Counted from the first letter of the stretch, positions 18,589 to 29,843 are shown. The stretch: 64,000 nt of DNA from Zestomonas carbonaria (GCF_904061905.1 NZ_CAJFCI010000023.1:62001-126000), one strand, 5' to 3'. The notes: generated by a model not told the origin, from the sequence alone. Translations and numbers: made by a program.

Positions 18589-19663
18589 ATCTTCCATGCC
18601 GTCGAAGCGCCCATTCCACATGCTCGCGCACCAGCGCCGAGGGATGCCCGCGGCGCGCCTCCAGTGCTTCGAGCACCGGGATGCTGGTCGGCGCATTGCC
18701 CAGTCCCACCGCCAGGTTTCGCAGCCAGCGCTCGTAGCCGGCGCGGCGTAGCGGCGAGCCCTCGGTGCGGCTGAGGAATTCCTCCTCGCTCCAGCGGAAC
18801 AGGGTGGCCAGTTCGGCGTTGTCCAGGCCGTGGCGCGGCTGGAAGTCGCCCTGGCCGCTGGGGCGGGCGAAGCGGTTCCACGGGCAGACGATCTGGCAGT
18901 CGTCGCAGCCGAACACCCGGTTGCCGATCAGCGGGCGCAGCTCCTCCGGAATCGAGCCCTTCAGCTCGATGGTCAGGTAGGAAATGCAGCGCCGCGCATC
19001 CAGCAGGTACGGGGCGACGAAGGCGGCGGTCGGGCAGATGTCCAGGCAGGCCGTGCAGCGCCCGCAGTGTTCGCTGGCGTGCGGGGCGTCCACCGGCAGC
19101 GGCAGGTCGACGAACAACTCGCCGAGGAAGAAGAAGCTGCCGGCCTTGCGGTTCAGCACCAGGGTGTTCTTGCCGATCCAGCCCAGCCCGGCCTGCTCGG
19201 CGATGGCCTTTTCCAGCACCGGCGCGCTGTCGACGAAGGCGCGGTAGCCGAACGGGCCGATTTCCTGCTGGATGCGTTCGGCAAGCTGTTGCAGGCGCTT
19301 GCGCACCAGCTTGTGGTAGTCGCGGCCGAGCGCGTAGCGCGACACGTAGGCCTTCTCCGGCTCGGCCAGCCGCTTCGACATCTCGGTGTCGCCGGGCAGG
19401 TAGTCCATGCGCAGCGACACCACCCGCAAGGTGCCCGGCACCAGCTCCTGCGGCCGCGAGCGTTTCGTGCCGTGCGCGGCCATGTAGTCCATCTCGCCCT
19501 GGTAGCCAGCCTCCAGCCAGCGTTGCAGGTGAGCCTCGTGCTCGGCGAGATCGAGCCCGGCGATACCGACCTGCTGGAAACCCAGCTCGCGGCCCCAGTC
19601 TCTGATCGACTGAGCGAGGGCGGCGAGATCGAGATTGCCGGAAGCGAGGGCGGGGCTGGACAT
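18587..19663 (-). CDS. queG: epoxyqueuosine reductase
   Basis: QueG performs the last step of queuosine synthesis in tRNA, reducing epoxyqueuosine with a cobalamin and two 4Fe-4S clusters. The 358 residues include the N-terminal B12-binding region and two ferredoxin-like cysteine groups, CGRCTACLDICP and CDDCQIVCPWNRF. I chose the ATG at 19663 (MSSPALASGN), which removes a leader that would overlap the nnr promoter. It is divergent from nnr. Confidence 0.93.
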   Translation of the reverse strand: MSSPALASGNLDLAALAQSIRDWGRELGFQQVGIAGLDLAEHEAHLQRWLEAGYQGEMDYMAAHGTKRSRPQELVPGTLRVVSLRMDYLPGDTEMSKRLAEPEKAYVSRYALGRDYHKLVRKRLQQLAERIQQEIGPFGYRAFVDSAPVLEKAIAEQAGLGWIGKNTLVLNRKAGSFFFLGELFVDLPLPVDAPHASEHCGRCTACLDICPTAAFVAPYLLDARRCISYLTIELKGSIPEELRPLIGNRVFGCDDCQIVCPWNRFARPSGQGDFQPRHGLDNAELATLFRWSEEEFLSRTEGSPLRRAGYERWLRNLAVGLGNAPTSIPVLEALEARRGHPSALVREHVEWALRRHGR

Positions 19664-19691
19664 ATCGAGGCGGAAACCGGAGGCGGGTGGG

Positions 19692-19697
19692 TATAAT
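19692..19697 (+). promoter_or_regulatory. -10 box of the nnr-tsaE-amiB-mutL series
   Basis: A consensus TATAAT lies 25 bp before the nnr start, in the divergent queG/nnr gap. No clear -35 is seen. Confidence 0.5.
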
Positions 19698-19721
19698 TCT
19701 GCCAGACATTGGAGCCGACGC

Positions 19722-21221
19722 ATGCCGCCCTCAGCCGACGACCTTCCCCTGCCTCTTTATACAGCCGCCCAGGTGCGTGACCTGGACGCCCGCCTGATTG
19801 CCGCCGGAACGCCGGGTTTCGAGCTGATGCAGCGCGCCGCCCATGCCGCCTGGCGTGCCCTGCGCCAGCGCTGGCCGGATGCCGGTGCGCTGAGCGTGCT
19901 GGCCGGGCACGGCAACAATGCCGGCGACGGCTACCTGGTCGCCGCCCTGGCCCAGCGTGCCGGCTGGCAGGTCGAGGTGCTGGCCGTCGGCGACCCGGCG
20001 AAGCTGGCCGGCGATGCCGCCCAGGCCCATGCCGAGGCGCTGCGTGCCGGCGTGCCGGTACGGGCCTGGAGCGAATGTGCGGCGCTCGACGGCGTGCTGG
20101 TCGACGCCCTGCTCGGTACCGGCCTCGGTGGCGCGGTGCGCGAACCCTTCGCCCAGGCGATCCGCCTGATGAACGCCAGCGGCCGCCCGATCCTGGCGAT
20201 CGACATCCCTTCCGGCCTGTGCGCCGACACTGGCCGCGAACTCGGCGTGGCGGTGCGGGCGGACCTCACGGTGACCTTCATCGGTCTCAAGCTCGGGCTG
20301 TTCAGCGGCGTCGGCCCGGATCGCGTGGGCGAATTGCGCTTCGACGATCTGCAGGCCGATCCGGGGATCGTCTCCGGGCAGCCTGCGCGCGCGCAGCGGC
20401 TGACCGGTGCCGTGCTGCCCCACCTGGCGGCCCGTCCGCGCTGCGCTCACAAGGGCCAGTTCGGACACCTGCTGGTGATCGGCGGCGACCGGGGATTCGG
20501 CGGCGCGGCGCTGCTCAGCGCACAGAGCGCCCTGCGCGCCGGCGCCGGACTGGTGTCCCTGGCGACCCGCGAGGAGCATGTGGCGGCGTCGCTGGCACGG
20601 CTGCCCGAGGTGATGGTCCAGGCCGTCGCCTCCACCTATCAGTTGCCGGACCTGGCCGCGCGCGCCGACGTACTGGTGGTCGGTCCCGGCCTCGGCCAGG
20701 CGGCGTGGGGTCGCAGCCTGCTGTCGGTGGCGGCGGCCAGCGCCGGGGCGCAGGTCTGGGATGCCGACGCGCTCAACCTGCTGGCTGCCGGCGAAGTGGC
20801 CGCGCCGGACGACCTGATTCTCACCCCGCATCCCGGCGAAGCCGCACGCCTGCTCGGCTGCTCGACCGCCGAGGTGCAGGCCGACCGCGCCGCCGCCGCA
20901 CAGGCTCTGGCGCAGAAATATGCCGCGGTGGCGGTGCTCAAGGGCGCCGGCACCCTGGTGGCCGCGCCCGATGGTCGGCTGGTGTTGTGCGATCGCGGCC
21001 ACCCGGCGATGGCCGGCGCCGGGCTGGGCGACGTGCTCGCCGGGCTGGTCGGTGCCTTGCGCGCCCAGGGGATGGTGGCGTTCGAGGCGGCCTGCCTGGG
21101 CGTCTGGCTGCACGCCCGTGCCGGCGAGGCGCTTGGCGCACAAGGACGCGGCCTGGCCGCCAGCGACCTGATTCCTCGTATCCGCGAACTGCTGGAGGCG
21201 CATAGCCCATGTCTGGCCTGA
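19722..21221 (+). CDS. nnr: bifunctional NAD(P)H-hydrate epimerase / dehydratase
   Basis: This enzyme repairs damaged NAD(P)H hydrates. The N-terminal half is the YjeF_N epimerase (AGHGNNAGDGYLVA), the C-terminal half the ADP-dependent dehydratase (KGQFGHLLVIGGDRGFGG, LTPHPGEAARLL, GAGLGDVLAGLVGAL). The 499-residue fused form is usual in bacteria. The ATG at 19722 has GGAG 7 bp upstream and follows the TATAAT box. Its end overlaps tsaE by 13 bp, a conserved nnr-tsaE-amiB order. Confidence 0.94.
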   Translation: MPPSADDLPLPLYTAAQVRDLDARLIAAGTPGFELMQRAAHAAWRALRQRWPDAGALSVLAGHGNNAGDGYLVAALAQRAGWQVEVLAVGDPAKLAGDAAQAHAEALRAGVPVRAWSECAALDGVLVDALLGTGLGGAVREPFAQAIRLMNASGRPILAIDIPSGLCADTGRELGVAVRADLTVTFIGLKLGLFSGVGPDRVGELRFDDLQADPGIVSGQPARAQRLTGAVLPHLAARPRCAHKGQFGHLLVIGGDRGFGGAALLSAQSALRAGAGLVSLATREEHVAASLARLPEVMVQAVASTYQLPDLAARADVLVVGPGLGQAAWGRSLLSVAAASAGAQVWDADALNLLAAGEVAAPDDLILTPHPGEAARLLGCSTAEVQADRAAAAQALAQKYAAVAVLKGAGTLVAAPDGRLVLCDRGHPAMAGAGLGDVLAGLVGALRAQGMVAFEAACLGVWLHARAGEALGAQGRGLAASDLIPRIRELLEAHSPCLA

Positions 21222-21685
21222 CCCTGTTCGCCGCCGACGAAGCGGCCATGCTCGAGCTCGGTGCGCGTATCGCCAGGGCGACCGCCGGTCGGGGCGTGAT
21301 CTACCTGCACGGCGACCTGGGCATGGGCAAGACCACCCTGTCGCGCGGCATCATTCGCGGTTTCGGTCATGTCGGTGCGGTGAAGAGCCCGACCTTCACC
21401 CTGGTCGAGCCCTACGAAATCGGCGAGTGGCGCATCTTCCACTTCGACCTGTACCGGCTGGCCGACCCGGAGGAACTGGAGTTCCTCGGTATCCGCGATT
21501 ACTTCGAAGGCGACGCGCTGTGCCTGATCGAGTGGCCGCAGCGCGGCGCCGGCGTTTTGCCAAAGGCCGACCTGACCATTACCATTAGCGTCCATGGAGG
21601 CGGCCGTTCGCTGCATTTGGCGCCACATGGCCCACGGGGTGAAGCCTGGTGCGCCGCCCTGGCGGCTGAACGGCAACATCAATAA
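21209..21685 (+). CDS. tsaE: tRNA threonylcarbamoyladenosine biosynthesis ATPase TsaE
   Basis: TsaE is the ATPase partner of TsaB/TsaD in making t6A37 on tRNAs that read ANN codons. The 158 residues contain the P-loop HGDLGMGKTTLSRG, the SPTFTLVEPY segment and the HFDLYRL motif of the family. It overlaps the end of nnr and lies just before amiB. Confidence 0.95.
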   Translation: MSGLTLFAADEAAMLELGARIARATAGRGVIYLHGDLGMGKTTLSRGIIRGFGHVGAVKSPTFTLVEPYEIGEWRIFHFDLYRLADPEELEFLGIRDYFEGDALCLIEWPQRGAGVLPKADLTITISVHGGGRSLHLAPHGPRGEAWCAALAAERQHQ

Positions 21686-21701
21686 GAGAGTGGGGATTTC
21701 T

Positions 21702-23117
21702 ATGCGCATGCGCGCGCGGGCGTTTGGGGTGGGTGTGCTGCTGATGGCCTTGGCCGCGGACGTGTTCGCCGCCGCCCAGGTCAAGGGTGTGCGCCTGTGG
21801 CGCGCGCCGGACAACACACGGCTGGTGTTCGACCTGTCCGGCCCCGTCAAGCACAGCGTGTTCACCCTGGCTGCGCCCGATCGCATCGTCATCGACGTCA
21901 CCGGCGCGCAACTGGCCACCAAGCTCGATCAGTTATCGCTGACCAATACCCCGATCACCGGCGTGCGCTCGGCGCAGCGCAGCCCCAACGAGCTGCGCGT
22001 GGTCATCGATCTCTCCGCGCCAGTCACGCCGAAGAGCTTCAGCCTGGCACCCAACCAGCAGTATGGCGACCGCCTGGTGATCGACCTGTTCGACCAGGGG
22101 GCCGACAGCTCGCCCAGCCTGCCGCCGAGCAACGTCGCCGGGAAACCGGTAGTGCCGGTCACCCCGACCCAGCCGGTTCCCAAGCCGGTCCCGCTGCCGG
22201 GCGGCAAGCGCGACATCGTCATTGCCATCGATGCCGGCCATGGCGGCGAAGACCCGGGCGCCATCGGGCCCAAGGGGCAGCACGAGAAGAACGTCACCCT
22301 GGCGATCTCCAAGGAGCTGCAACGGCAGATCAACCGGGAAAAAGGCTTCCGCGCCGAACTGGTGCGTACCGGCGACTACTTCATCCCGCTGCGCAAGCGC
22401 ACCGAGATCGCCCGCAAGAAGGGCGCCGACCTGTTCGTCTCCATCCATGCCGACGCCGCGCCCAACCGCAGCGCGTTCGGCGCTTCGGTATTCGCCCTCT
22501 CCGAGCGCGGCGCGACCTCGGAGACCGCGCGCTGGCTGGCCGACAACGAAAACCGTTCCGACCTGATCGGTGGGGTCGGCAGCGTCAGCCTCGACGACAA
22601 GGACCGCGTGCTCGCCGGCGTGCTGCTCGACCTGTCGATGACCGCCTCGCTGTCTTCCAGCCTCAACGTCGGCCAGAAGGTGCTCAGCAACGTCGGGCGC
22701 GTTACCTCGCTGCACAAGCGGCGCGTCGAACAGGCCGGCTTCATGGTGCTGAAATCCCCGGATATCCCGTCGATCCTCGTGGAAACCGGGTTCATCTCCA
22801 ATCATAACGAGTCGCAGAAGCTGGCCAGCGCCAGCCACCAGCAGGCATTGGCGCGGGCGATCACCAGCGGGGTCACGCAGTTCTTCCAGCAGAGCCCGCC
22901 GCCGGGCACCTACATCGCCTGGCTGCGTGACCAGGGCAAGCTTTCCGTCGCCCCGCGCGAGCATGTGGTGAGTTCGGGCGAGAGTCTGGCGCTGATCGCC
23001 CAGCGCTACGACGTGTCGCTGGCCGCCTTGCGCAGCGCCAACAGCCTGAAGAGCGACACCATCAAGGTTGGCCAGGTACTGAGCATTCCAGCCACCACCT
23101 TGGCGGCCCAGCCATGA
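21702..23117 (+). CDS. amiB: N-acetylmuramoyl-L-alanine amidase with AMIN and LysM domains
   Basis: AmiB cleaves the stem peptide from peptidoglycan during septum splitting. The protein (471 aa) has an N-terminal export signal ([14 protein letters not shown]), an AMIN domain ([19 protein letters not shown]) for septal targeting, an amidase_3 catalytic domain ([16 protein letters not shown], zinc ligands) and a C-terminal LysM repeat ([20 protein letters not shown]). The ATG at 21702 gives the signal peptide directly. It overlaps mutL by 4 bp. Confidence 0.95.
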   Translation: MRMRARAFGVGVLLMALAADVFAAAQVKGVRLWRAPDNTRLVFDLSGPVKHSVFTLAAPDRIVIDVTGAQLATKLDQLSLTNTPITGVRSAQRSPNELRVVIDLSAPVTPKSFSLAPNQQYGDRLVIDLFDQGADSSPSLPPSNVAGKPVVPVTPTQPVPKPVPLPGGKRDIVIAIDAGHGGEDPGAIGPKGQHEKNVTLAISKELQRQINREKGFRAELVRTGDYFIPLRKRTEIARKKGADLFVSIHADAAPNRSAFGASVFALSERGATSETARWLADNENRSDLIGGVGSVSLDDKDRVLAGVLLDLSMTASLSSSLNVGQKVLSNVGRVTSLHKRRVEQAGFMVLKSPDIPSILVETGFISNHNESQKLASASHQQALARAITSGVTQFFQQSPPPGTYIAWLRDQGKLSVAPREHVVSSGESLALIAQRYDVSLAALRSANSLKSDTIKVGQVLSIPATTLAAQP

Positions 23118-24991
23118 GCGAAGCGGCACGTATCCAACTGCTCAGCCCAAGGCTGGCCAACCAGATCGCCGCTGGCGAGGTGGTCGAACGCCCGGCCTCG
23201 GTGGCCAAGGAACTGCTGGAGAACAGCCTGGACTCCGGCGCGCGGCGCATCGAGGTGGATGTCGAGCAGGGCGGCGTCAAGCTCCTGAAGGTGCGCGACG
23301 ACGGTTCCGGCATCGCTGCCGAGGACCTGCCGCTGGCCCTGGAGCGTCACGCCACCAGCAAGATCCGCGACCTGGAAGACCTCGAGCGGGTGATGAGCAT
23401 GGGCTTCCGTGGCGAGGCTCTGGCTTCGATCAGCTCGGTGTCGCGGCTGACCCTCACTTCGCGCACCGCCGACGCCGAGCAGGCCTGGCAGGTGGAGACC
23501 GAGGGCCGCGACATGCAGCCGCGCGTGCAGCCTGCGGCGCATCCGGTGGGTACTTCGGTGGAAGTGCGCGATCTGTTCTTCAACACGCCGGCGAGACGCA
23601 AGTTCCTGCGCGCCGAGAAGACCGAATTCGACCATCTGCAGGAAGTCATCAGGCGTCTGGCCCTGGCGCGTTTCGACGTGGCCTTCCACCTGCGCCACAA
23701 CGGCAAGAGCGTGCTCGCCCTGCACGAAGCCAGCGACGCCGCCAGCCAGGCGCGACGGGTGGCCTCGGTGTGCGGCCCGGCCTTCCTGGAGCAGGCCCTG
23801 CCGATCGAGATCGAGCGCAACGGCCTGCATCTGTGGGGCTGGGTCGGCCTGCCGACCTTCTCGCGCAGCCAGGCCGACCTGCAGTATTTCTACGTCAACG
23901 GCCGCATGGTGCGCGACAAGCTGGTCGCCCACGCGGTTCGCCAGGCCTACCGCGACGTGCTGTTCAACGGCCGCCATCCGACCTTCGTGCTGTTCCTCGA
24001 ACTCGATCCCGCGCTGGTCGACGTCAACGTGCACCCGACCAAGCACGAGGTGCGCTTCCGCGACAGCCGCATGGTCCACGACTTCCTCTACGGCACGCTG
24101 CACCGCGCGCTCGGCGAAGTGCGCCCGGAGGACCAGTTGGCGGCGCCGGCGGCGGTCGCCGAGATCGTCCGGCCTACCGGCCCGGCGGCCGGCGAGTTCG
24201 GCCCGCAGGGCGAGATCGGCCTGGCCGCAACCGTGCTGGAAACGCCGTCGGCCGCCCCGGCGTGGCGCGGAACGGGTTCCGGCTACCAGGCGCCCAGGCC
24301 GGCTTCGTCGGGTGTTCCGGCCGGCGAGTCCGCGGGTGTCTACCGCGAGTACTTCTCGCCGCTGGCCAACACTACGCCGACGCCGCTGCCGGACGACCAG
24401 GGCGACATCCCGCCGCTCGGCTATGCCCTGGCGCAGCTCAAGGGTGTCTACGTGCTGGCCGAGAACCGCCACGGCCTGGTATTGGTGGACATGCACGCGG
24501 CCCATGAACGGATCACCTACGAGCGTCTCAAGGTGGCGATGGCCAGCGAGGGGCTGAGCGGCCAGCCGCTGCTGGTGCCGGAATCCCTGGCGGTCAGCGA
24601 GCGCGAGGCCGACTGCGCCGAGGAACACGCCGAATGGTTCCGCCGCCTGGGCTTCGAGTTGCAGCGCCTGGGCCCGGAAACCCTGGCGGTCCGCCAGATT
24701 CCGGCCCTGCTCAAGCAGGCCGAGGCCAACCGCCTGGTGCAGGACGTCCTGGCCGACCTGATGGAGTACGGCACCAGCGATCGCATCCAGGCCCATCTCA
24801 ACGAGTTGCTGGCGACCATGGCCTGCCACGGCGCCGTGCGCGCCAACCGCCGCCTGACCGTGCCGGAAATGAACGCCCTGCTGCGCGACATGGAGCACAC
24901 CGAGCGCAGCGGCCAGTGCAACCATGGCCGTCCCACCTGGACCCAGTTGGGCATGGATGACCTCGACAAGCTGTTCCTCAGGGGGCGGTGA
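23114..24991 (+). CDS. mutL: DNA mismatch repair protein MutL
   Basis: MutL couples MutS mismatch recognition to strand removal. The 625 residues have the GHKL ATPase motifs [20 protein letters not shown] and [13 protein letters not shown], a Pro/Ala-rich linker (about residues 330-430) and the C-terminal dimerisation/endonuclease domain with [14 protein letters not shown]. The second position of the DQHA(X)2E(X)4E signature is Met, a variant I also associate with Pseudomonas MutL. It is translationally coupled to amiB by an ATGA overlap. Confidence 0.96.
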   Translation: MSEAARIQLLSPRLANQIAAGEVVERPASVAKELLENSLDSGARRIEVDVEQGGVKLLKVRDDGSGIAAEDLPLALERHATSKIRDLEDLERVMSMGFRGEALASISSVSRLTLTSRTADAEQAWQVETEGRDMQPRVQPAAHPVGTSVEVRDLFFNTPARRKFLRAEKTEFDHLQEVIRRLALARFDVAFHLRHNGKSVLALHEASDAASQARRVASVCGPAFLEQALPIEIERNGLHLWGWVGLPTFSRSQADLQYFYVNGRMVRDKLVAHAVRQAYRDVLFNGRHPTFVLFLELDPALVDVNVHPTKHEVRFRDSRMVHDFLYGTLHRALGEVRPEDQLAAPAAVAEIVRPTGPAAGEFGPQGEIGLAATVLETPSAAPAWRGTGSGYQAPRPASSGVPAGESAGVYREYFSPLANTTPTPLPDDQGDIPPLGYALAQLKGVYVLAENRHGLVLVDMHAAHERITYERLKVAMASEGLSGQPLLVPESLAVSEREADCAEEHAEWFRRLGFELQRLGPETLAVRQIPALLKQAEANRLVQDVLADLMEYGTSDRIQAHLNELLATMACHGAVRANRRLTVPEMNALLRDMEHTERSGQCNHGRPTWTQLGMDDLDKLFLRGR

Positions 24992-24992
24992 A

Positions 24993-25072
24993 GCCGACAA
25001 AAGCGCTGGGGGCTCGACGGCTGGACGAAAAAGCCGCCTTTCGTTCAGCCTTCAGCCTTCAGCCTATCTTTC
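24993..25072. repeat. short copy of the composite element between mutL and miaA
   Basis: Starts 1 bp after the mutL stop with GCCGACAAAAGCGCTGGGGG, keeps GGCTGGACGAAAAAG, and ends with three copies of the heptamer TTCAGCC (25044-25064) followed by TATCTTTCC, as in the queG element. The central modules are absent. Confidence 0.8.
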
Positions 25073-25083
25073 CGAGTCCGCCG

Positions 25084-26055
25084 ATGTCCCTCTTCCCCCC
25101 CGCCATCTTCCTGATGGGCCCGACCGCTTCCGGCAAGACCGACCTGGCCATCGAACTCGCCCGCGTGCTGCCCTGCGACCTGGTCAGCGTCGATTCGGCG
25201 CTGGTCTACCGGGGCATGGACATCGGTACCGCCAAGCCCTCGGCCGAGGTGCTCGCCGAGTTCCCGCACCGCCTGATCGACATCCGCGACCCGTTGGAAA
25301 GCTATTCCGCGGCGGAATTTCGCGCCGACGCCCTGGCCGCCATGGCGGAGATCAGCGCCTGCGGCCGCATCCCGCTGCTGGTCGGCGGCACCATGTTGTA
25401 TTACAAGGCGTTGCTGGAAGGGCTCGCCGACATGCCCAGCGCCTCCCCCGAGGTGCGTGTCGAACTGGAGGCCTGGGCCGCCGCTGAAGGATTGGAGGCG
25501 CTGCACCGGGAACTGGCGCGGGTAGACCCGCAGTCGGCGGCGCGCATCCATCCCAACGATCCGCAGCGGCTGGTGCGGGCGCTGGAGGTTTTCCGGGTCA
25601 GCGGCCGTTCGATGACCGAACACCGCGAGCTCCAGGCCAGGGAAAGCGCAACGGCAGGGGCTTCGGCGGTGGGGCAATTACCCTATACTGTCGCCCAACT
25701 GGCCATCGCTCCTGCTCAGCGCCACATTCTTCATGGGCGTATCGCGGAAAGATTTCAGTACATGTTGGAACAGGGCTTCGTCGAAGAGGTCGAAGCCCTG
25801 CGCCGTCGTGGCGACCTGTACGCAGGCCTGCCGTCGATGCGAGCAGTGGGTTACCGCCAGGTGTGGGATTACCTGGACGGCAAGCTGTCGCGGGCGGAAA
25901 TGGTCGAGCGTGGTGTCATCGCCACCCGGCAACTGGCCAAACGACAGTTCACCTGGTTGCGAGGCTGGGCTGGATTACACTGGTTGGACAGCCTGGCTAG
26001 CGACAATCTGCCGCGTGCCTTGAAATACCTGAACTCGGTCTCCATATTGAGCTGA
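25084..26055 (+). CDS. miaA: tRNA dimethylallyltransferase
   Basis: MiaA adds a dimethylallyl group to A37 of tRNAs reading UNN codons. The 323 residues hold the P-loop [47 protein letters not shown] and the [15 protein letters not shown] segment. The ATG at 25084 gives the family's usual N-terminus; the frame above runs through the repeat. The miaA-hfq-hflX order is widely conserved. Confidence 0.96.
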   Translation: MSLFPPAIFLMGPTASGKTDLAIELARVLPCDLVSVDSALVYRGMDIGTAKPSAEVLAEFPHRLIDIRDPLESYSAAEFRADALAAMAEISACGRIPLLVGGTMLYYKALLEGLADMPSASPEVRVELEAWAAAEGLEALHRELARVDPQSAARIHPNDPQRLVRALEVFRVSGRSMTEHRELQARESATAGASAVGQLPYTVAQLAIAPAQRHILHGRIAERFQYMLEQGFVEEVEALRRRGDLYAGLPSMRAVGYRQVWDYLDGKLSRAEMVERGVIATRQLAKRQFTWLRGWAGLHWLDSLASDNLPRALKYLNSVSILS

Positions 26056-26110
26056 GACCTCGGCTGTGGCCGTCTATCCTTGGGGGTGAGGCGGTCCTAA
26101 TGTCATTTGA

Positions 26111-26404
<294 letters not shown>

Positions 26405-26416
26405 TAGGAGTTCGTC

Positions 26417-27718
26417 TTGTTCTTTGAGCGTCACCAAGGGGGGGAACGGGCCATCCTCGTCCATTTGGAAGGTCAGGATCCCGAGGTGCGCGAAGACCCG
26501 CAGGAATTCCAGGAACTGGTGGCGTCGGCAGGCGCGGAAACGATGGCTCTGGTCAACGTTCCGCGTCATCGCCCGAGCGCAAAGTTCCTGATCGGCAGTG
26601 GCAAGGTCGACGAACTGTGCGACCTAGTCAAGGCCGAGCAGGCCGAACTGGTGATCTTCAATCACGTCCTGACACCCAGCCAGGAGCGCAACCTCGAGCG
26701 CGCCTTCGAATGCCGGGTGATCGACCGTACCGGGCTGATCCTCGATATCTTCGCCCAGCGCGCGCGCACCCATGAAGGCAAGCTGCAGGTCGAACTGGCC
26801 CAGTTGGAGCACATGAGCACGCGCCTGGTGCGTGGCTGGACCCACCTGGAGCGGCAGAAGGGCGGTATCGGCCTGCGTGGTCCCGGTGAGACCCAGTTGG
26901 AAACCGACCGGCGCCTGCTGCGTGTGCGTATCCGCCAGATCAGGCAACGCCTGGAGAAGGTGCGCAGCCAGCGCGAGCAGGCGCGGCGTGGCCGCAAGCG
27001 CGCCGATATCCCCTCGGTTTCCCTGGTCGGCTACACCAACGCCGGCAAATCCACCCTGTTCAACGCATTGACCGCTTCCGAGGTCTATGCCGCCGACCAG
27101 TTGTTCGCCACCCTGGACCCGACCCTGCGCCGGCTCGAGCTGGACGACCTCGGGCCGGTGGTGCTGGCCGATACCGTGGGGTTCATCCGCCACCTGCCGC
27201 ACAAGCTGGTCGAGGCGTTCCGCGCCACCCTGGAGGAATCCAGCAATGCCGACCTGCTGCTGCACGTGATCGATGCCCACGAGCCTGAGCGCGACCAGCA
27301 GATCGAACAGGTGCTGGCCGTGCTCGACGAGATCGGCGCCGGCGAACAGCCGCAGCTCGAGGTGTACAACAAGCTGGACCTGCTCGAAGGCGTCGAGCCG
27401 CAGATCCAGCGCGATGCCGAGGGCCGGCCTCAGCGCGTCTGGCTGTCGGCCCGCGATGGTGTCGGCCTGGATCTGTTGCGGCAGGCGATCGCCGAACTGC
27501 TTGGCGATGACATCTTCATCGGTACTCTATGCTTGCCGCAGCGCCTCGGGCGTTTGCGGGCGCAGTTCTTCGCCCTGGGCGTGGTTCAGAGCGAAGGGCA
27601 CGACGAGGATGGTGATAGCCTGCTCTCCGTGCGCCTGCCGCGCGTCGAGCTGAATCGACTGGTCAGCCGGGAAGGCTGGCAGCCGGCCGAGTTCCTGGAG
27701 CAACACACTTTGCAATAA
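26417..27718 (+). CDS. hflX: ribosome-associated GTPase HflX
   Basis: HflX binds the 50S subunit and splits stalled ribosomes. The 433 residues have the N-terminal HflX domain (KFLIGSGKVDELCDLV), a coiled region, and the G domain (GYTNAGKSTLFNAL, DTVGFIRHLP, YNKLDL). The start is a TTG 13 bp after the hfq stop with TAGGAG upstream, giving MFFERHQGG. It belongs to the hfq operon. Confidence 0.95.
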   Translation: MFFERHQGGERAILVHLEGQDPEVREDPQEFQELVASAGAETMALVNVPRHRPSAKFLIGSGKVDELCDLVKAEQAELVIFNHVLTPSQERNLERAFECRVIDRTGLILDIFAQRARTHEGKLQVELAQLEHMSTRLVRGWTHLERQKGGIGLRGPGETQLETDRRLLRVRIRQIRQRLEKVRSQREQARRGRKRADIPSVSLVGYTNAGKSTLFNALTASEVYAADQLFATLDPTLRRLELDDLGPVVLADTVGFIRHLPHKLVEAFRATLEESSNADLLLHVIDAHEPERDQQIEQVLAVLDEIGAGEQPQLEVYNKLDLLEGVEPQIQRDAEGRPQRVWLSARDGVGLDLLRQAIAELLGDDIFIGTLCLPQRLGRLRAQFFALGVVQSEGHDEDGDSLLSVRLPRVELNRLVSREGWQPAEFLEQHTLQ

Positions 27719-27816
27719 AGCCTGCCACCGTGTTTTTGCGGCTGATGGCGGGCATTCGGTAGCATTGGCGGGCGCGTCTTCCGACGCGTCTTTGCTTGAT
27801 CAGTATGGAGAGCGCT

Positions 27817-28974
27817 ATGGCTTGGAATGAGCCGGGGGGCAACTCGAACAATCAGGACCCCTGGGGAGGGCGCCGCGGTGGTGGCGACCGTAAGGGGCCG
27901 CCGGATCTGGACGAGGCCTTCCGCAAGTTGCAGGAGAGCCTGAACGGGCTGTTCGGCAACAAGAAACGGGGCGGCGGCGATGAGCAGCGCCCTGGTGGCG
28001 GCTACAGCCTGCTGGCCATCGGCCTGGCGGTACTGGCCGCGATCTGGCTGTACAGCGCCATCTATGTCGTCGACGAGCAGGAACAGGCCGTGGTGCTGCG
28101 CTTCGGCGAATACCACGAGACCGTTGGTCCGGGCCTGAACTTCTACTTCCCGCCGATCGACAAGAAATTCCAGGAGAACGTCACCCGCGAGCGTGCCTAC
28201 AGCAAGCAGGGGCAGATGCTCACCGAGGACGAGAACATCATCGAGGTCCCGCTGACCGTGCAGTACAAGATCAGCAACCTCAAGGACTTCGTGCTCAACG
28301 TCGACCAGCCCGAGCTGAGCTTGCAGCAGTCCACCGACAGCGCCGTGCGCCACGTGGTCGGCTCGACGGCGATGGACCAGGTGCTGACCCAGGGCCGTGA
28401 ACTGATGGCCAGCGAGGTCAAGGAGCGCCTGCAGAGCTTCATGGACACCTACCGCACCGGTATCACCGTGACCCAGGTGAACCTGCAGAGTGCGGCGGCG
28501 CCGCGTGAAGTGCAGGAAGCCTTCGACGACGTGATCCGTGCCCGCGAGGACGAGCAGCGCGAGAAGAACCAGGCGGAAAGCTACGCCAACGGCGTGGTCC
28601 CGGAAGCACGCGGCCAGGCTCAGCGCCTGCTCGAGGATGCCAGCGGTTACCGCGACGAGGTGATCGCCCGCGCCACCGGTGAGGCCGACCGCTTCGGCAA
28701 GCTGCTGACGGAATACCGCAAGGCGCCGGATGTGACCCGCGAGCGCCTGTACCTGGAGACCATGCAGGACCTGATGAGCAGCACCAGCAAGGTGCTGGTA
28801 TCCGGCGACAAGGGGCAGAACAATCTGCTCTACCTGCCGCTGGACAAGATGATCGACAGCCGCCCTGGCGGCTCCAGCGCGTCGGGCGTGCCCGCCGCCG
28901 CGGGCAGCGATCTGGGCGCGCGGATCAACTCGGATCTGCAGCAACGTGATCCGCGGACGAGGGAGAGTCGTTGA
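27817..28974 (+). CDS. hflK: FtsH protease modulator HflK
   Basis: HflK with HflC forms the large periplasmic complex around FtsH. The 385 residues start with a Gly-rich cytoplasmic segment, one membrane helix (LLAIGLAVLAAIWLYSAIYV) and the SPFH/prohibitin domain (EQAVVLRFGEYHETVGPGLN), then a long helical part. The ATG at 27817 (MAWNEPGG) has GGAG upstream. It overlaps hflC by one base. Confidence 0.95.
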   Translation: MAWNEPGGNSNNQDPWGGRRGGGDRKGPPDLDEAFRKLQESLNGLFGNKKRGGGDEQRPGGGYSLLAIGLAVLAAIWLYSAIYVVDEQEQAVVLRFGEYHETVGPGLNFYFPPIDKKFQENVTRERAYSKQGQMLTEDENIIEVPLTVQYKISNLKDFVLNVDQPELSLQQSTDSAVRHVVGSTAMDQVLTQGRELMASEVKERLQSFMDTYRTGITVTQVNLQSAAAPREVQEAFDDVIRAREDEQREKNQAESYANGVVPEARGQAQRLLEDASGYRDEVIARATGEADRFGKLLTEYRKAPDVTRERLYLETMQDLMSSTSKVLVSGDKGQNNLLYLPLDKMIDSRPGGSSASGVPAAAGSDLGARINSDLQQRDPRTRESR

Positions 28975-29843
28975 TGGGCAATAAATCATTGATCGCCCTG
29001 ATCGTCGGCGTGGTTGTCGCGCTGGTCGCCTGGAACAGCTTCTATATCGTGCTGCAAACCGAGCGCGCCGTGCTGCTGCGCTTCGGTCGCGTGGTCGAGC
29101 CGGATGTGAAGCCGGGCCTGCACGTCAAGGTGCCGTACATCAACCAGGTGCGTAAGTTCGACGGGCGCCTGATGACCCTGGACGCTTCCACTTCGCGTTT
29201 CCTCACCCTGGAGAAGAAAGCGCTGATGGTGGATGCCTTCGCCAAGTGGCGGGTGCTGGATGCCGAGCGCTTCTACACCGCGACTTCGGGCATCAAACAG
29301 ATCGCCGACGAGCGTCTGTCCCGGCGTCTCGAGGCTTCCCTGCGCGACCAGTTCGGTAAGCGCACCCTGCACGAATCGGTTTCCGGCGAGCGCGACGCGC
29401 TGATGGGCCAGGTCACCGCCTCGCTGAACCGCGCGGCGCAGCGTGAGCTGGGCATCGAGGTGATCGACGTGCGGGTCAAGGCCATCGACCTGCCGAAGGA
29501 AGTCAACCGCAGCGTGTTCGACCGGATGAGTTCCGAGCGTGAGCGGGAAGCTCGCGAACACCGCGCCAAGGGTAAGGAGCTGGCCGAGGGGATTCGCGCC
29601 GATGCCGACCGGCAGAAGCGGGTGATCCTCGCCGAAGCCTATCGCGAGGCGGAGGAGACCCGTGGTGATGGCGATGCCAAGGCGGCGGAGATCTACGCCA
29701 GGGCCTACTCCCAGGACCCGGAGTTCTACGCCTTCTACCGCAGCCTGCAGGCTTATCGGCAGAGCTTCTCCGACAAGCGTGACGTGCTGGTGCTGGACCC
29801 GAAGAGCGACTTCTTCCGCTATCTGGAGAAGTCCAGACAATGA
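28974..29843 (+). CDS. hflC: FtsH protease modulator HflC
   Basis: Partner of HflK; 289 residues with an N-terminal membrane helix (LIALIVGVVVALVAWNSFYI), the SPFH domain (ERAVLLRFGRVVEPDVKPGLH) and a helical tail rich in Arg/Glu/Ala. The ATG shares its A with the hflK stop (TGATG), a sign of translational coupling. Confidence 0.95.
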   Translation: MGNKSLIALIVGVVVALVAWNSFYIVLQTERAVLLRFGRVVEPDVKPGLHVKVPYINQVRKFDGRLMTLDASTSRFLTLEKKALMVDAFAKWRVLDAERFYTATSGIKQIADERLSRRLEASLRDQFGKRTLHESVSGERDALMGQVTASLNRAAQRELGIEVIDVRVKAIDLPKEVNRSVFDRMSSEREREAREHRAKGKELAEGIRADADRQKRVILAEAYREAEETRGDGDAKAAEIYARAYSQDPEFYAFYRSLQAYRQSFSDKRDVLVLDPKSDFFRYLEKSRQ